Part shown: positions 1 to 6,408 of the stretch, one piece after another
How the letters are laid out: each line of letters starts with the position of its first letter
Numbering within the stretch: the first letter of the stretch is position 1
From: Rikenella microfusus
GTDB taxonomy: Bacteria; Bacteroidota; Bacteroidia; Bacteroidales; SZUA-534
DNA length: 7,194 nucleotides
Direction: 5' to 3'
Assembly: GCA_020719105.1 (NCBI GenBank)
Contig: DYQV01000119.1
Location: 1-7,194 of the forward strand
Made by a program: the position numbers and the translations under genes
Notes under the pieces: generated by a model
Seen by the model: only the letters and a program-made list of their open reading frames with translations
Told to the model about the DNA's origin: nothing
The model's database searches: none

Positions 1-49
1 CTCCATTTTTATTTTTAAAGGTGCCCGTGAACTAATGGTTCGCTTTTAA

Positions 50-69
50 AAACCCGCAGCGGCGGGTTT
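50..69. terminator. GC-rich hairpin, possible bidirectional terminator
   Basis: An 8-bp perfect stem (AAACCCGC at 50-57 pairing with GCGGGTTT at 62-69) closes on the 4-nt loop AGCG. The minus-strand side continues into a run of five T's and the plus-strand side has only three, so it would work better for minus-strand transcription, although it also sits directly after a TAA at 47-49. No adjacent gene end can be confirmed because the window begins here. A weaker hairpin (GTGAAC 27-32 with GTTCGC 38-43, one G-T pair, followed by four T's) lies just before it. Confidence 0.5.
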
Positions 70-72
70 AAA

Positions 73-126
73 GTGAACGGCGAACGGTGAAACCTTCATG
101 AGCGTTAGCGAATAACCCCTCACCGT
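73..126. repeat. Degenerate heptamer array with flanking inverted repeat
   Basis: Three consecutive 7-mers read GTGAACG, GCGAACG, GTGAAAC at 73-93. A 7-bp perfect inverted repeat, ACGGTGA (84-90) and TCACCGT (120-126), brackets a 29-nt interior that contains AGCGTTAGCG. No open frame explains it. Short tandem heptads of this kind look like an intergenic repeat family; whether the same unit recurs elsewhere in the genome cannot be told from this window. Confidence 0.4.
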
Positions 127-170
127 AATCGCGCGACAACGAGTTAAAATCTTACAATTGGTAATGAAAT

Positions 171-193
171 GGGGCAAAAGCCCCCTTTTATTT
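171..193 (+). terminator. Rho-independent terminator candidate
   Basis: GGGGC (171-175) pairs with GCCCC (180-184) around an AAAA loop and is followed by CTTTTATTT, the layout of a short intrinsic terminator on the plus strand. The stem is only 5 bp, although AAA (167-169) and TTT (186-188) can extend it across one mismatch. It would end transcription entering from the left edge, upstream of ddl. Confidence 0.5.
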
Positions 194-250
194 AAGCAAT
201 GAATTCAAAATTATTTCATTGTGTTGGTGTACCACATTCGTTTTTTTTCA

Positions 251-281
251 ATAATTTGCCGACTAATAGAAAAGGTACTTG
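251..281 (+). promoter_or_regulatory. Weak promoter candidate for ddl
   Basis: ATAATTTGCC (251-260) resembles the Bacteroidota -7 element TAnnTTTG with one position off, and the TTTGC part matches the better elements elsewhere in this window. A TTG at 224-226 lies 24 nt upstream as a possible, slightly distant -33 element. A second reading uses TTTG (255-258) as -33 and TACTTG (276-281) as -7, with a 17-nt gap. Neither is a clean match, so the exact start of transcription is unresolved. Confidence 0.3.
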
Positions 282-295
282 TTTAAATTAGATGC

Positions 296-1273
296 ATGAA
301 AACCATAGCCATTGTTTGCGGAGGATATTCAAAAGAAGAAGTAATTTCGTTACGGAGCGCTGAGCAGATTGCCCAGGTGATTGACAAGAAAATATACGAA
401 ACATTTACCGTACTCATAAACAGGGAAAAGTGGGTGGCAAAGATTCCCGGGAAAGATATTTCCATTGATAAAGACGATTTCAGTTTTATTATGAATGGAC
501 GTAAGGTTACTTTTGATGCTATTTTTATGGCTATTCATGGTACGCCTGGCGAAGATGGCCGGTTACAGGCTTATTTTGAAATGCTTGAAATTCCTGTTAC
601 CACATGCAATGTATTTGCCTCGGCGTTAACTTTTAATAAGTTTGCTACCAAACTATTTGTTAAAGAATACGGAATACTTACCGCAGATGCGTTAATGTTC
701 CGAAAAAATCAGTCGATTGATACCAAAACCATTATTTCCCGGTTTGGATTCCCTATGTTTGTTAAACCCAACAATGGGGGTTCCAGTTTCGGAGTTACCA
801 AAGTAAAGGAACCGGCTCAACTATTTGTGGCTATTGAAAAGGCATTTGAAGAAGATAATGAAATAATCATCGAACCTTTTATCAAAGGAGGCGAATATAC
901 CTGTGGGGTTTTTAAGTCAGCTAGCGAAACGTTGGTTTTTCCGGTAACTGAGATTGTGAGTAAAACTGAGTTCTTCGATTTTGAAGCCAAATACACAAAA
1001 GGCATGTCGGAGGAGATTACTCCGGCCCGTTTAACTGCCGAAAAAAGCAAGGAATGCCAGGAACTTTCATCTAAAATATACGATTTGTTGGGTTGTAATG
1101 GAGTGGTACGTATCGATTATCTGAAACAAGACGAGCAATTCTACTTTATGGAAATAAATACAGTTCCGGGTATGAGTGCCGAAAGTATTATACCCCAGCA
1201 AGCTAAGGCCTATGGTTTATCGGTTACTGAATTTTATTCAAAACTCATTGATGATGCCATAGCCAGAGGTTAG
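296..1273 (+). CDS. ddl: D-alanine--D-alanine ligase
   Basis: Cytoplasmic ATP-grasp ligase that joins two D-alanines to make the dipeptide ending the peptidoglycan stem. The 325-residue length is a little longer than E. coli DdlB. N-terminal domain: GGYSKEE at 9-15, with E14 aligning to DdlB E15; HG at 81-82 and GEDG at 85-88. ATP-grasp domain: VKP at 156-158, the GGSSFG loop at 161-166, IIEPFI at 191-196, then R272, D274, E286 and N288 for phosphate and magnesium contacts. The omega loop reads EAKY at 230-233; Tyr here (DdlB Y216) goes with D-Ala rather than D-lactate as second substrate, so D-Ala-D-Ala ends are expected. ATG 296 is directly followed by the family's beta-strand MKTIAIVCGG, so the start is firm. 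The TAG stop overlaps the convergent transporter's stop. Confidence 0.96.
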   Translation: MKTIAIVCGGYSKEEVISLRSAEQIAQVIDKKIYETFTVLINREKWVAKIPGKDISIDKDDFSFIMNGRKVTFDAIFMAIHGTPGEDGRLQAYFEMLEIPVTTCNVFASALTFNKFATKLFVKEYGILTADALMFRKNQSIDTKTIISRFGFPMFVKPNNGGSSFGVTKVKEPAQLFVAIEKAFEEDNEIIIEPFIKGGEYTCGVFKSASETLVFPVTEIVSKTEFFDFEAKYTKGMSEEITPARLTAEKSKECQELSSKIYDLLGCNGVVRIDYLKQDEQFYFMEINTVPGMSAESIIPQQAKAYGLSVTEFYSKLIDDAIARG

Positions 1274-2442
1274 CCCAGTTTAATTTTTGGTCCTATCCAA
1301 ACTACAAATAAAGCCAATAATAAAACTGCTGCTGAAAATAATAACATGGTAAGCCGGATTGAAATAAAATCGTCGAGCACCCCAGTGAGTATATTTCCAA
1401 AAGCTACTCCCCCTGCATAAAATGAATAGATGAGTGATTGTCCGGTAGAGCGCATGTTGGCCGGAACAATGCTGTGTACAAAAGCTATCATGGAAACAAA
1501 AAACAAACCGATGCTTATTCCATGAATGACACCGATTGCCACGGCAACTTCAGGATTGTGGTTTAATCCGTACAGTAACATGCGTACCGAAGTGGCAATC
1601 ATGGTAAAAAGGAATACCTTTTTGGCCCCAAATCGGGTTACCAGCCTTTTGCCATAAAAGAAAAAAGGCAGTTCACTCATGGCTTGAACTGCAAAAGCCA
1701 ATCCAATAATAGAATTGCTGGCACCCAGTTCGTGGTAGTAAACATTGATGATTAAATATATGGGTGCCGAAAAAAGGCTGTAAGCAAAAACCAAAAGAAA
1801 AAAAAGCAATAGTTTCTTTTCGCTTTTAAGCAAATCACCAATAACAGCCGGTTTTAACGATATTAAATGGGTTTTTGTTGTTAATGGCTTGTAAACAAAA
1901 AAGAGCAACAACCAAACCAACAGGAATAGGGTGGAAGCAAGGGGAAATATGTATGGCAATTGTGAACCATTAATAAATAATCCGGTAAGCAACGAAGAAC
2001 TAGCCCAACCTATTGAAGCCCAGAGCCGCATTTCGCCATAAGATGCAGCACCGTTCGATTGTTCCTCATAATCTAAGGCAATGGTATCGAGCAATGAAAT
2101 CATCGGATTGTAAACCAAAGTCACGGCAATCATGAATAAGGTAATGCTTAAAAAGCCATGGAAAAGTAGAAATCCTGGAATAAGTAGGGCTGAGGTACCC
2201 ATTGAAATGAGAAGCATTTTTTTTCGGCCAAATTTATCGGCCATCAAGCCCCAAGCCGGTACAACAAATATATTGTTGAACTGTTGAAAACCTGCAATAA
2301 CTCCAATCTCAAGGCTACTCAATTGTGGCACCTCTTTCAAATAAACATAAAAGTAGCTCAGCCACGATGCAGCCGCCGCAAAGCTTAAAAAGAATAATAA
2401 TTTTATCGTTACTTGTTGCTTATTGATTGGAAATAAAGCCAT
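1270..2442 (-). CDS. MFS transporter, HcaT/LacY-like (MFS_1_like)
   Basis: Inner-membrane secondary transporter of 390 residues with about 12 predicted hydrophobic segments in two halves. The MFS loop motif A is clear at 65-75 (GLMADKFGRKK), and a degraded second copy lies near 270-277 (RFGAKKVF). LDTIALDYEEQ (118-128) followed by YGEMRLWASIGW (135-146) is typical of the branch holding the E. coli 3-phenylpropionate permease HcaT and nucleoside/sugar symporters. The substrate cannot be read from sequence, and no catabolic genes lie beside it. It is transcribed away from selD, with a perfect TACTTTTG element 21 nt before the ATG. It converges on ddl, where the two stop codons overlap by 4 nt. 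The family call is firm; any substrate name would be a guess. Confidence 0.88.
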   Translation of the reverse strand: MALFPINKQQVTIKLLFFLSFAAAASWLSYFYVYLKEVPQLSSLEIGVIAGFQQFNNIFVVPAWGLMADKFGRKKMLLISMGTSALLIPGFLLFHGFLSITLFMIAVTLVYNPMISLLDTIALDYEEQSNGAASYGEMRLWASIGWASSSLLTGLFINGSQLPYIFPLASTLFLLVWLLLFFVYKPLTTKTHLISLKPAVIGDLLKSEKKLLLFFLLVFAYSLFSAPIYLIINVYYHELGASNSIIGLAFAVQAMSELPFFFYGKRLVTRFGAKKVFLFTMIATSVRMLLYGLNHNPEVAVAIGVIHGISIGLFFVSMIAFVHSIVPANMRSTGQSLIYSFYAGGVAFGNILTGVLDDFISIRLTMLLFSAAVLLLALFVVWIGPKIKLG

Positions 2443-2463
2443 ATACTTTCAAAAAAACTTTGG

Positions 2464-2471
2464 CAAAAGTA
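2464..2471 (-). promoter_or_regulatory. -7 element upstream of MFS transporter gene
   Basis: The minus strand reads TACTTTTG followed by CC, a perfect match to the Bacteroidota -7 consensus TAnnTTTG. It ends 21 nt before the transporter's ATG, implying a leader of roughly 15-18 nt. I see no TTTG or TTG at the usual -33 distance, so this rests on the -7 element alone. Confidence 0.5.
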
Positions 2472-2497
2472 GAAAATCCTTTTTCATTTTTTAGTAG

Positions 2498-2524
2498 TTT
2501 ATTTGCGTTGAGCAGTTATTTTTG
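2498..2524 (+). promoter_or_regulatory. Promoter candidates upstream of selD
   Basis: Two candidate -7 elements lie in the divergent spacer. TTTATTTGCG (2498-2507) is one base off TAnnTTTG and identical to the 10-mer upstream of ubiE. TATTTTTG (2517-2524) matches the consensus perfectly and ends 35 nt before the selD ATG. Neither has a clear -33 TTTG. The second fits better by consensus, the first by resemblance to the other genes here. Confidence 0.4.
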
Positions 2525-2559
2525 TTCCTTCAAAAATTGATTTAAATCCTTCATTATTT

Positions 2560-3597
2560 ATGGAAAACCTTGTAAAGCTTACCCAATATAGTCATGGTGC
2601 AGGGTGTGGATGCAAAATATCGCCAAAAGCGTTAACTACCGTATTAAAAAGTAATACTCCACAGTTTATTACCAATAAGTTAATTGTGGGAACCGATTCG
2701 CGCGACGATGCCGCCGTTTTTGACCTAGGCAATGGAATGGGTATTATAAGTACTACCGATTTCTTTTTACCCATTGTGGATGATCCATTTAATTTTGGCA
2801 AGATAGCTGCCACCAATGCCATTAGCGATGTTTATGCAATGGGCGGAACTCCGTTGATGGCTATCGCAATTTTAGGTTGGCCAATAAATAAACTCTCGGT
2901 TGAAGTGGCCAATCAGGTTATTGAAGGGGGGCGCGATGTTTGCCTGAAAGCAGGCATTCCATTGGCAGGCGGTCATAGTATTGATAATCCGGAACCCTTG
3001 TTTGGATTAGCAGTTACTGGAATTGTTCCACTTGATAAATTGAAACGAAATGATACAGCTACAGCCGGCTGCAAGCTTTACCTTTCAAAACCATTGGGTG
3101 TTGGAGCACTAGCAACGGCGCAAAAAGATGGGAAACTGAGGCCGGAACATGAAAATATTGGACCCAATTCAATGATGGTTCTCAATAGTATTGGAGCGCA
3201 ATTTGCCAATATTCCCGGTGTAAAAGCAATGACCGATGTTACCGGATTTGGATTGTTAGGCCATTTGCTGGAACTATGCGAAGGCAGTAATTTAGAGGCA
3301 GTAATTGAATACAATAAGGTTCCGGTTTTTGATCCTGCCCTGGAATACATTGCCCAAAAATGCATACCTGGAGGGACGATTCGAAACTGGGACAGTTATG
3401 GCGATAAAATTGAGCTGCCCGATCAGGAAATGCGTTTTATATTAGCCGACCCACAAACCAGTGGTGGTTTATTGATTGCTGTTGAAGAAGGTTCATCGGA
3501 GCAAGTTGAGCAAATTCTGTATGAAAATGAACTTTTCAATGGGGTTATTGGAACACTTGCTGATTATAAGGGTGGAAAAAGGATAATTGTGGTCTAG
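2560..3597 (+). CDS. selD: Selenide, water dikinase (selenophosphate synthetase)
   Basis: Uses ATP, selenide and water to make selenophosphate, the selenium donor for selenocysteine and for 2-selenouridine in tRNA. The 345-residue protein is collinear with E. coli SelD. The N-terminal HGAGCGCK at 12-19 carries catalytic Cys16 and Lys19 (E. coli C17 and K20); the position is an ordinary TGT Cys codon, not TGA/Sec. Other conserved blocks: RDDAAV near 48-53, STTDFF near 64-69, AISDVYAMGG near 87-96, AGGHSID near 136-142, TDVTGFGLLGH near 225-235 and DPQTSGGLL near 297-305. Start ATG 2560 fits the family N-terminus exactly. No selA, selB, selC or mnmH is present in the window, so which selenium pathway it feeds is unknown. 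A strong hairpin follows the TAG. Confidence 0.97.
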   Translation: MENLVKLTQYSHGAGCGCKISPKALTTVLKSNTPQFITNKLIVGTDSRDDAAVFDLGNGMGIISTTDFFLPIVDDPFNFGKIAATNAISDVYAMGGTPLMAIAILGWPINKLSVEVANQVIEGGRDVCLKAGIPLAGGHSIDNPEPLFGLAVTGIVPLDKLKRNDTATAGCKLYLSKPLGVGALATAQKDGKLRPEHENIGPNSMMVLNSIGAQFANIPGVKAMTDVTGFGLLGHLLELCEGSNLEAVIEYNKVPVFDPALEYIAQKCIPGGTIRNWDSYGDKIELPDQEMRFILADPQTSGGLLIAVEEGSSEQVEQILYENELFNGVIGTLADYKGGKRIIVV

Positions 3598-3607
3598 CAA
3601 AAATAAA

Positions 3608-3635
3608 AAAAACCGGTTTGCAAAAACCGGTTTTT
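3608..3635. terminator. Bidirectional intrinsic terminator, selD / TerB-like gene
   Basis: A 12-bp perfect stem (3608-3619 with 3624-3635) has the core ACCGGTTT/AAACCGGT and a GCAA loop, which is of the GNRA class. On the plus strand it ends in TTTTT, and on the minus strand in a longer T run. It starts 11 nt after the selD stop and ends about 20 nt before the stop of the convergent TerB-like gene, so it can serve both. Confidence 0.88.
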
Positions 3636-3655
3636 AAAAAAAATGAATTATTTGA

Positions 3656-4081
3656 TTACTTGTTTTTAATCACAATTACATCCACAATGTTTTTTGCTTC
3701 AGCATCAGAAATAGCTAATACAGCTTTTAAATCGTACAGCATTTTCTCCTCTACGCTGGAAACCTCGCCATCGCTTAACAAAAAGTCAACAGCGGTAGCA
3801 AAAACAGTAGCTTTGTAACCATCGGTAACTTTTGGGGCAGCAGCTTCAAGAATTCCTAATACGGAACCACTTTCTTTGTGAATTTTGTTAATTCTTTTAA
3901 ACGTATCATTCAAATCGATACCACGGAAAACCTTGCGGTTTGCCAATGTTACCACCAAAGCATTCATTTCTTCGGGTTCAACCACACCATCAGCGGCAAT
4001 TGCTGAATAAATAATCGCCAAAAAAGCCTCTTTTTCATCTTTAATTTCAGGCTTTGCACCTCCAAAATTGAAAATTCCCAT
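3656..4081 (-). CDS. TerB-like (tellurite resistance TerB family) protein
   Basis: Small soluble protein of 141 residues, predicted all-helical, with no signal peptide or membrane segment. Two acidic helix-turn segments recur: AADGVVEPEE at 29-38 and LSDGEVSSVEEKML at 102-115. This paired D-G-x-V/E-x-x-x-E-E pattern is characteristic of the TerB/TerB-like fold, whose acidic residues are thought to bind metal. The start at 4081 gives MGIFNFGG, and the same frame upstream soon meets stops. No terA, terC, terD or terZ neighbours exist, so a tellurite phenotype should not be assumed. It is transcribed alone, with its own promoter and a shared terminator. The fold assignment is fairly good; the cellular role is unknown. 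Confidence 0.75.
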   Translation of the reverse strand: MGIFNFGGAKPEIKDEKEAFLAIIYSAIAADGVVEPEEMNALVVTLANRKVFRGIDLNDTFKRINKIHKESGSVLGILEAAAPKVTDGYKATVFATAVDFLLSDGEVSSVEEKMLYDLKAVLAISDAEAKNIVDVIVIKNK

Positions 4082-4150
4082 AATTTTAAATATTGATTAA
4101 TGAATAAAATAATTTACAATTGGTTGACTGAATTTATTATAAATTCGGCG

Positions 4151-4184
4151 CAAAAATAACGTACTTTTTGATTCAAAATTCAAA
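4151..4184 (-). promoter_or_regulatory. Promoter of the TerB-like gene
   Basis: On the minus strand, TTTG (4184-4181) is followed 22 nt later by TATTTTTG (4158-4151), a perfect TAnnTTTG element. The spacing is within the range reported for Bacteroidota -33/-7 pairs. Transcription would begin near 4145 and give a leader of about 65 nt. It is the best two-part promoter in the window. Confidence 0.6.
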
Positions 4185-4240
4185 TTCCCTCGAAATTATT
4201 TATGCAAAGGTTTCCATCTTTCCTGTAATCTACCTTGACA

Positions 4241-4282
4241 TATCCCAATTTCCAATCTTCCGGCTTCTGACTCCTGACTTCC
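4241..4282 (-). repeat. Degenerate heptamer repeat array (GGAAGTC-like)
   Basis: Read on the minus strand, six consecutive 7-mers are GGAAGTC, AGGAGTC, AGAAGCC, GGAAGAT, TGGAAAT and TGGGATA, decaying from the gene-proximal end. Looser copies may continue toward 4211. The array lies between the end of the dehydrogenase gene and the TerB-like promoter, in DNA with no open frame. It has no hairpin potential worth noting, so it does not look like a terminator. Confidence 0.5.
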
Positions 4283-4302
4283 CAAAATTCCACCCTCCAT
4301 AT

Positions 4303-5058
4303 TTACTTCCTGTTTATTACAGTTGCACTTGCTTGAGCGGTGGGTAAAATCAATACATCACCAATGTTCACATGAACAGGACGGGTTACCATGAATAAGA
4401 CTGTTTCTGCTATATCTTCGGCATTTAGAGGAGTAAAACCAGTGTAAACTTTTTTATTAGCTTCGGCATCTTTTAATCTGACAATGGAAAACTCAGTTTC
4501 CACCGCACCGGGGCAAATAGAACCTACACGAATTCCAAATGGATTCAAATCAATTCGCATTCCTTTGGTAATAGCATCCACAGCGTGTTTGGTAGCACAA
4601 TAAACAGCCCCGTTGGCATAAGCTTCTTTGCCGGCAATACTTCCAATGTTGATAATCTGTCCGCTTTTCCGTTCAGCCATTAATGGCGATATAATCCGGG
4701 TTATGTAGAGCAATCCCTTAATGTTAGTATCAATCATTTGTTCCCAATCTTCTGTATCACCTTGTTGAATAGGACTTAATCCCGCAGCTAGACCGGCATT
4801 GTTAAGTAACACATCAATATGTTGCCAAGCATCAGGCAAACTGTAAAATGCTTCTTCAGTTTCCTTCTGACTGCGAATATCAAAACATAAAGGATAACAT
4901 TCAATTCCGTATTTGTCAATTAGTTTGCTGGCAATAGTTCCCAAACGCTCATCGCGGCGACCGGTAATAATTAAATTAAACTTGTTTTTTGCTAATATTT
5001 CGGCAGTGGCTTTTCCAATGCCCGATGTGGCTCCTGTTATAAAGGCAATTTTATTCAT
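4303..5058 (-). CDS. ydfG: YdfG-type short-chain dehydrogenase/reductase
   Basis: Cytoplasmic NAD(P)-dependent oxidoreductase of 251 residues, a classical SDR. The Rossmann loop TGATSGIG is at 8-15; GRR at 33-35 after the second strand suggests NADP preference; D60; NNAG at 86-89; catalytic N112, S140, Y153 and K157; PGAVETEF at 183-190. The blocks DTNIKGLLYITR, TEFSIVR and PVHVNIGD closely match E. coli YdfG, which oxidises L-allo-threonine and other 3-hydroxy acids and reduces malonic semialdehyde, so that activity is likely but unproven. I chose ATG 5058 over an in-frame ATG at 5100 because SDRs begin right before the first beta-strand (MNKIAFITG). At 5058 the gene overlaps the upstream membrane-protein gene by 8 nt (ATGAATAA), indicating one transcript and coupled translation. 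Confidence 0.9.
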   Translation of the reverse strand: MNKIAFITGATSGIGKATAEILAKNKFNLIITGRRDERLGTIASKLIDKYGIECYPLCFDIRSQKETEEAFYSLPDAWQHIDVLLNNAGLAAGLSPIQQGDTEDWEQMIDTNIKGLLYITRIISPLMAERKSGQIINIGSIAGKEAYANGAVYCATKHAVDAITKGMRIDLNPFGIRVGSICPGAVETEFSIVRLKDAEANKKVYTGFTPLNAEDIAETVLFMVTRPVHVNIGDVLILPTAQASATVINRK

Positions 5059-6394
5059 TTTTAATTTTTTTAAAAGTAGTTTCAAGTTTTGCAAAATCAA
5101 TTAAATACAATAAAAGTATTCCCAAGAATGGCAATGCCGGTGCTTTGTAGCGAACCAATGCTCCTAATATTGGAGTTGTTAGGCCAATAAGTGTAAAAAG
5201 AATAAGTGTAAAAGATAAGGCAAACAAAAAATAGGGTTCATGCACCTGTTTATTGCTGAAGAATACCATAGCTAGAATAAATAAAAGTAATAATAGTAAA
5301 TTTTCGAAAGCCGCCAATGCAACCATTGGATTGTGTATTTCAATGATTGATGGACGAAAAAGTACAGTGAATAGAGCCTTTGGTGTTTTTAAAATCATAT
5401 CAGTAAAAGTAGGTTCTAATTTTTCCATATCAACTTTACTACCTACTTGATTCAGACTATTAGTGAAATTCACAAAATCGTTTTGTTTCTGAGCAATTAT
5501 TTTAGGAAAATCGTATCCGGTTAAAGGTTTTGAAAACCATAACATAATAATTATGACTGAATGAACGGCTAAAAACGATAAAATTCGATGCTTATAGGGA
5601 AAATACTTGTCAACGAATAAAAACAGAATTCCCGGAAGGGCAGCTATAAGAAAATAAAGTTTTGAAAATAATAGGATAGCAAGGCAAATAAAGATTCCGA
5701 CACCGGTTTTCATACCGAATTTTGATTGCAATAAGTTATTAATCAAATAAATAAGCATTCCAAAAGCAAATACAAGCAATCCCTCCTTTAATAACCCAGA
5801 GGTCCAGAACCAAACCGATGGCAAAAAGAAAACTACAAGTAACAATCCCCATTTTTGTTTTTTAAATTGGGTTTCAAAAACTTTAAATAACGCCCACAAT
5901 CCGGTAAACGACAAAAAACTCATAAAAAGGGTATGGATATGGATGTTACCAAAGGAAATCAATCGAACCAGAGCGTTAAATCGTATAACAATCCGGTTAT
6001 CGTTAATTAAGCCGTAATTAAAATCCTTAATCCAGAATACGCAAGTGTCGTAATATTTTATTAAATGGGGCGATTCAGCTCCAATTCCGGTAACCATTCG
6101 CAAATAATCAATAGGGTTTTCATTCAGCGATGAAAACAGTATATTTCCATCATCAAAATACTTAAAAACATCGGCCGATTCACGGTCTCCATAAAAATAA
6201 GCATATACTAAGTAGAGGATTATTCCTGCAACAAATTTTGACAGAAATACACCCGATAAAATTTGCCAGTTAAAACTCCCGGATTTATAAAAAGGAATAT
6301 TTTTTATCAGAAGTATAAGCAGCCCACAATAAAGTAATAGCAGTAAAAAGCTCATTGGTTTTTTTTTGTAAAGATAAAAAACCTTACCAGCCAT
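5051..6394 (-). CDS. Polytopic membrane protein of unknown function, GT-C/Wzy-like
   Basis: I do not recognise a named family. The 447-residue protein has about 10-11 hydrophobic segments, including 14-31, 44-67, 151-173, 182-198, 202-221, 231-261, 270-288, 361-379, 388-405 and 418-434. Between segments 2 and 3 is a polar loop with ADVFKYFDDGN at 74-84. LPSVWFWTSGLLKEG lies at 191-205, a second polar loop spans about 289-340, and GALVRYKAPALPF is at 411-423 before the last segment. An acidic first large loop plus a late R-Y-x-x-P-x-x-P segment recalls GT-C glycosyltransferases and Wzy/EpsG-type polymerases, so a role in surface glycan synthesis is possible but is inference. ATG 6394 is the longest start; ATG 6355 (residue 14) is a credible alternative because a promoter-like TATCTTTAC lies just before it. 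It heads an operon with the dehydrogenase. Confidence 0.8.
   Translation of the reverse strand: MAGKVFYLYKKKPMSFLLLLLYCGLLILLIKNIPFYKSGSFNWQILSGVFLSKFVAGIILYLVYAYFYGDRESADVFKYFDDGNILFSSLNENPIDYLRMVTGIGAESPHLIKYYDTCVFWIKDFNYGLINDNRIVIRFNALVRLISFGNIHIHTLFMSFLSFTGLWALFKVFETQFKKQKWGLLLVVFFLPSVWFWTSGLLKEGLLVFAFGMLIYLINNLLQSKFGMKTGVGIFICLAILLFSKLYFLIAALPGILFLFVDKYFPYKHRILSFLAVHSVIIIMLWFSKPLTGYDFPKIIAQKQNDFVNFTNSLNQVGSKVDMEKLEPTFTDMILKTPKALFTVLFRPSIIEIHNPMVALAAFENLLLLLLFILAMVFFSNKQVHEPYFLFALSFTLILFTLIGLTTPILGALVRYKAPALPFLGILLLYLIDFAKLETTFKKIKNE
6368..6376 (-). promoter_or_regulatory. Possible -7 element for membrane protein/ydfG operon
   Basis: The minus strand reads TATCTTTAC, one base off TAnnTTTG. 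It would place transcription near 6362 and make ATG 6355, not 6394, the first usable start. No TTTG is found at -33. If ATG 6394 is right, this is simply coding sequence. Confidence 0.3.
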
Positions 6395-6408
6395 TGAATG
6401 TTTTTTAC

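Noticed and set aside
229..231. CRISPR, tRNA, riboswitch or IS element in the spacers
   Set aside because: I looked through the spacers and saw no regularly spaced direct repeats, cloverleaf, conserved riboswitch core, transposase fragment or target-site duplication.
230..233. Vancomycin-resistance type (D-Ala-D-Lac) Ddl
   Set aside because: The omega loop of the protein reads EAKY, not EAKF, and no vanH or vanX neighbours are present; the gene is an ordinary D-Ala-D-Ala ligase. Coordinates here are residue numbers within the protein (DNA 983-994).
817..1050. Minus-strand open frame of 77 codons inside ddl
   Set aside because: It is fully antisense to conserved ATP-grasp residues, with no promoter or recognisable domain.
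2605..2613. Possible selenocysteine codon at the SelD catalytic site
   Set aside because: The codons are TGT (Cys16), GGA and TGC (Cys18). There is no in-frame TGA, so no recoding is needed.
3618..3818. 66-residue plus-strand open frame over the terminator and TerB-like gene
   Set aside because: It starts within the terminator hairpin and is antisense to a well-supported coding region; its low-complexity sequence is that of a shadow frame.
5059..5100. 14-residue N-terminal extension of the dehydrogenase from an ATG at 5100
   Set aside because: It lies inside the membrane-protein gene, is lysine/leucine-rich by frame coincidence, and precedes the standard SDR N-terminus. The 5058 start gives the usual SDR start and a coupled overlap.
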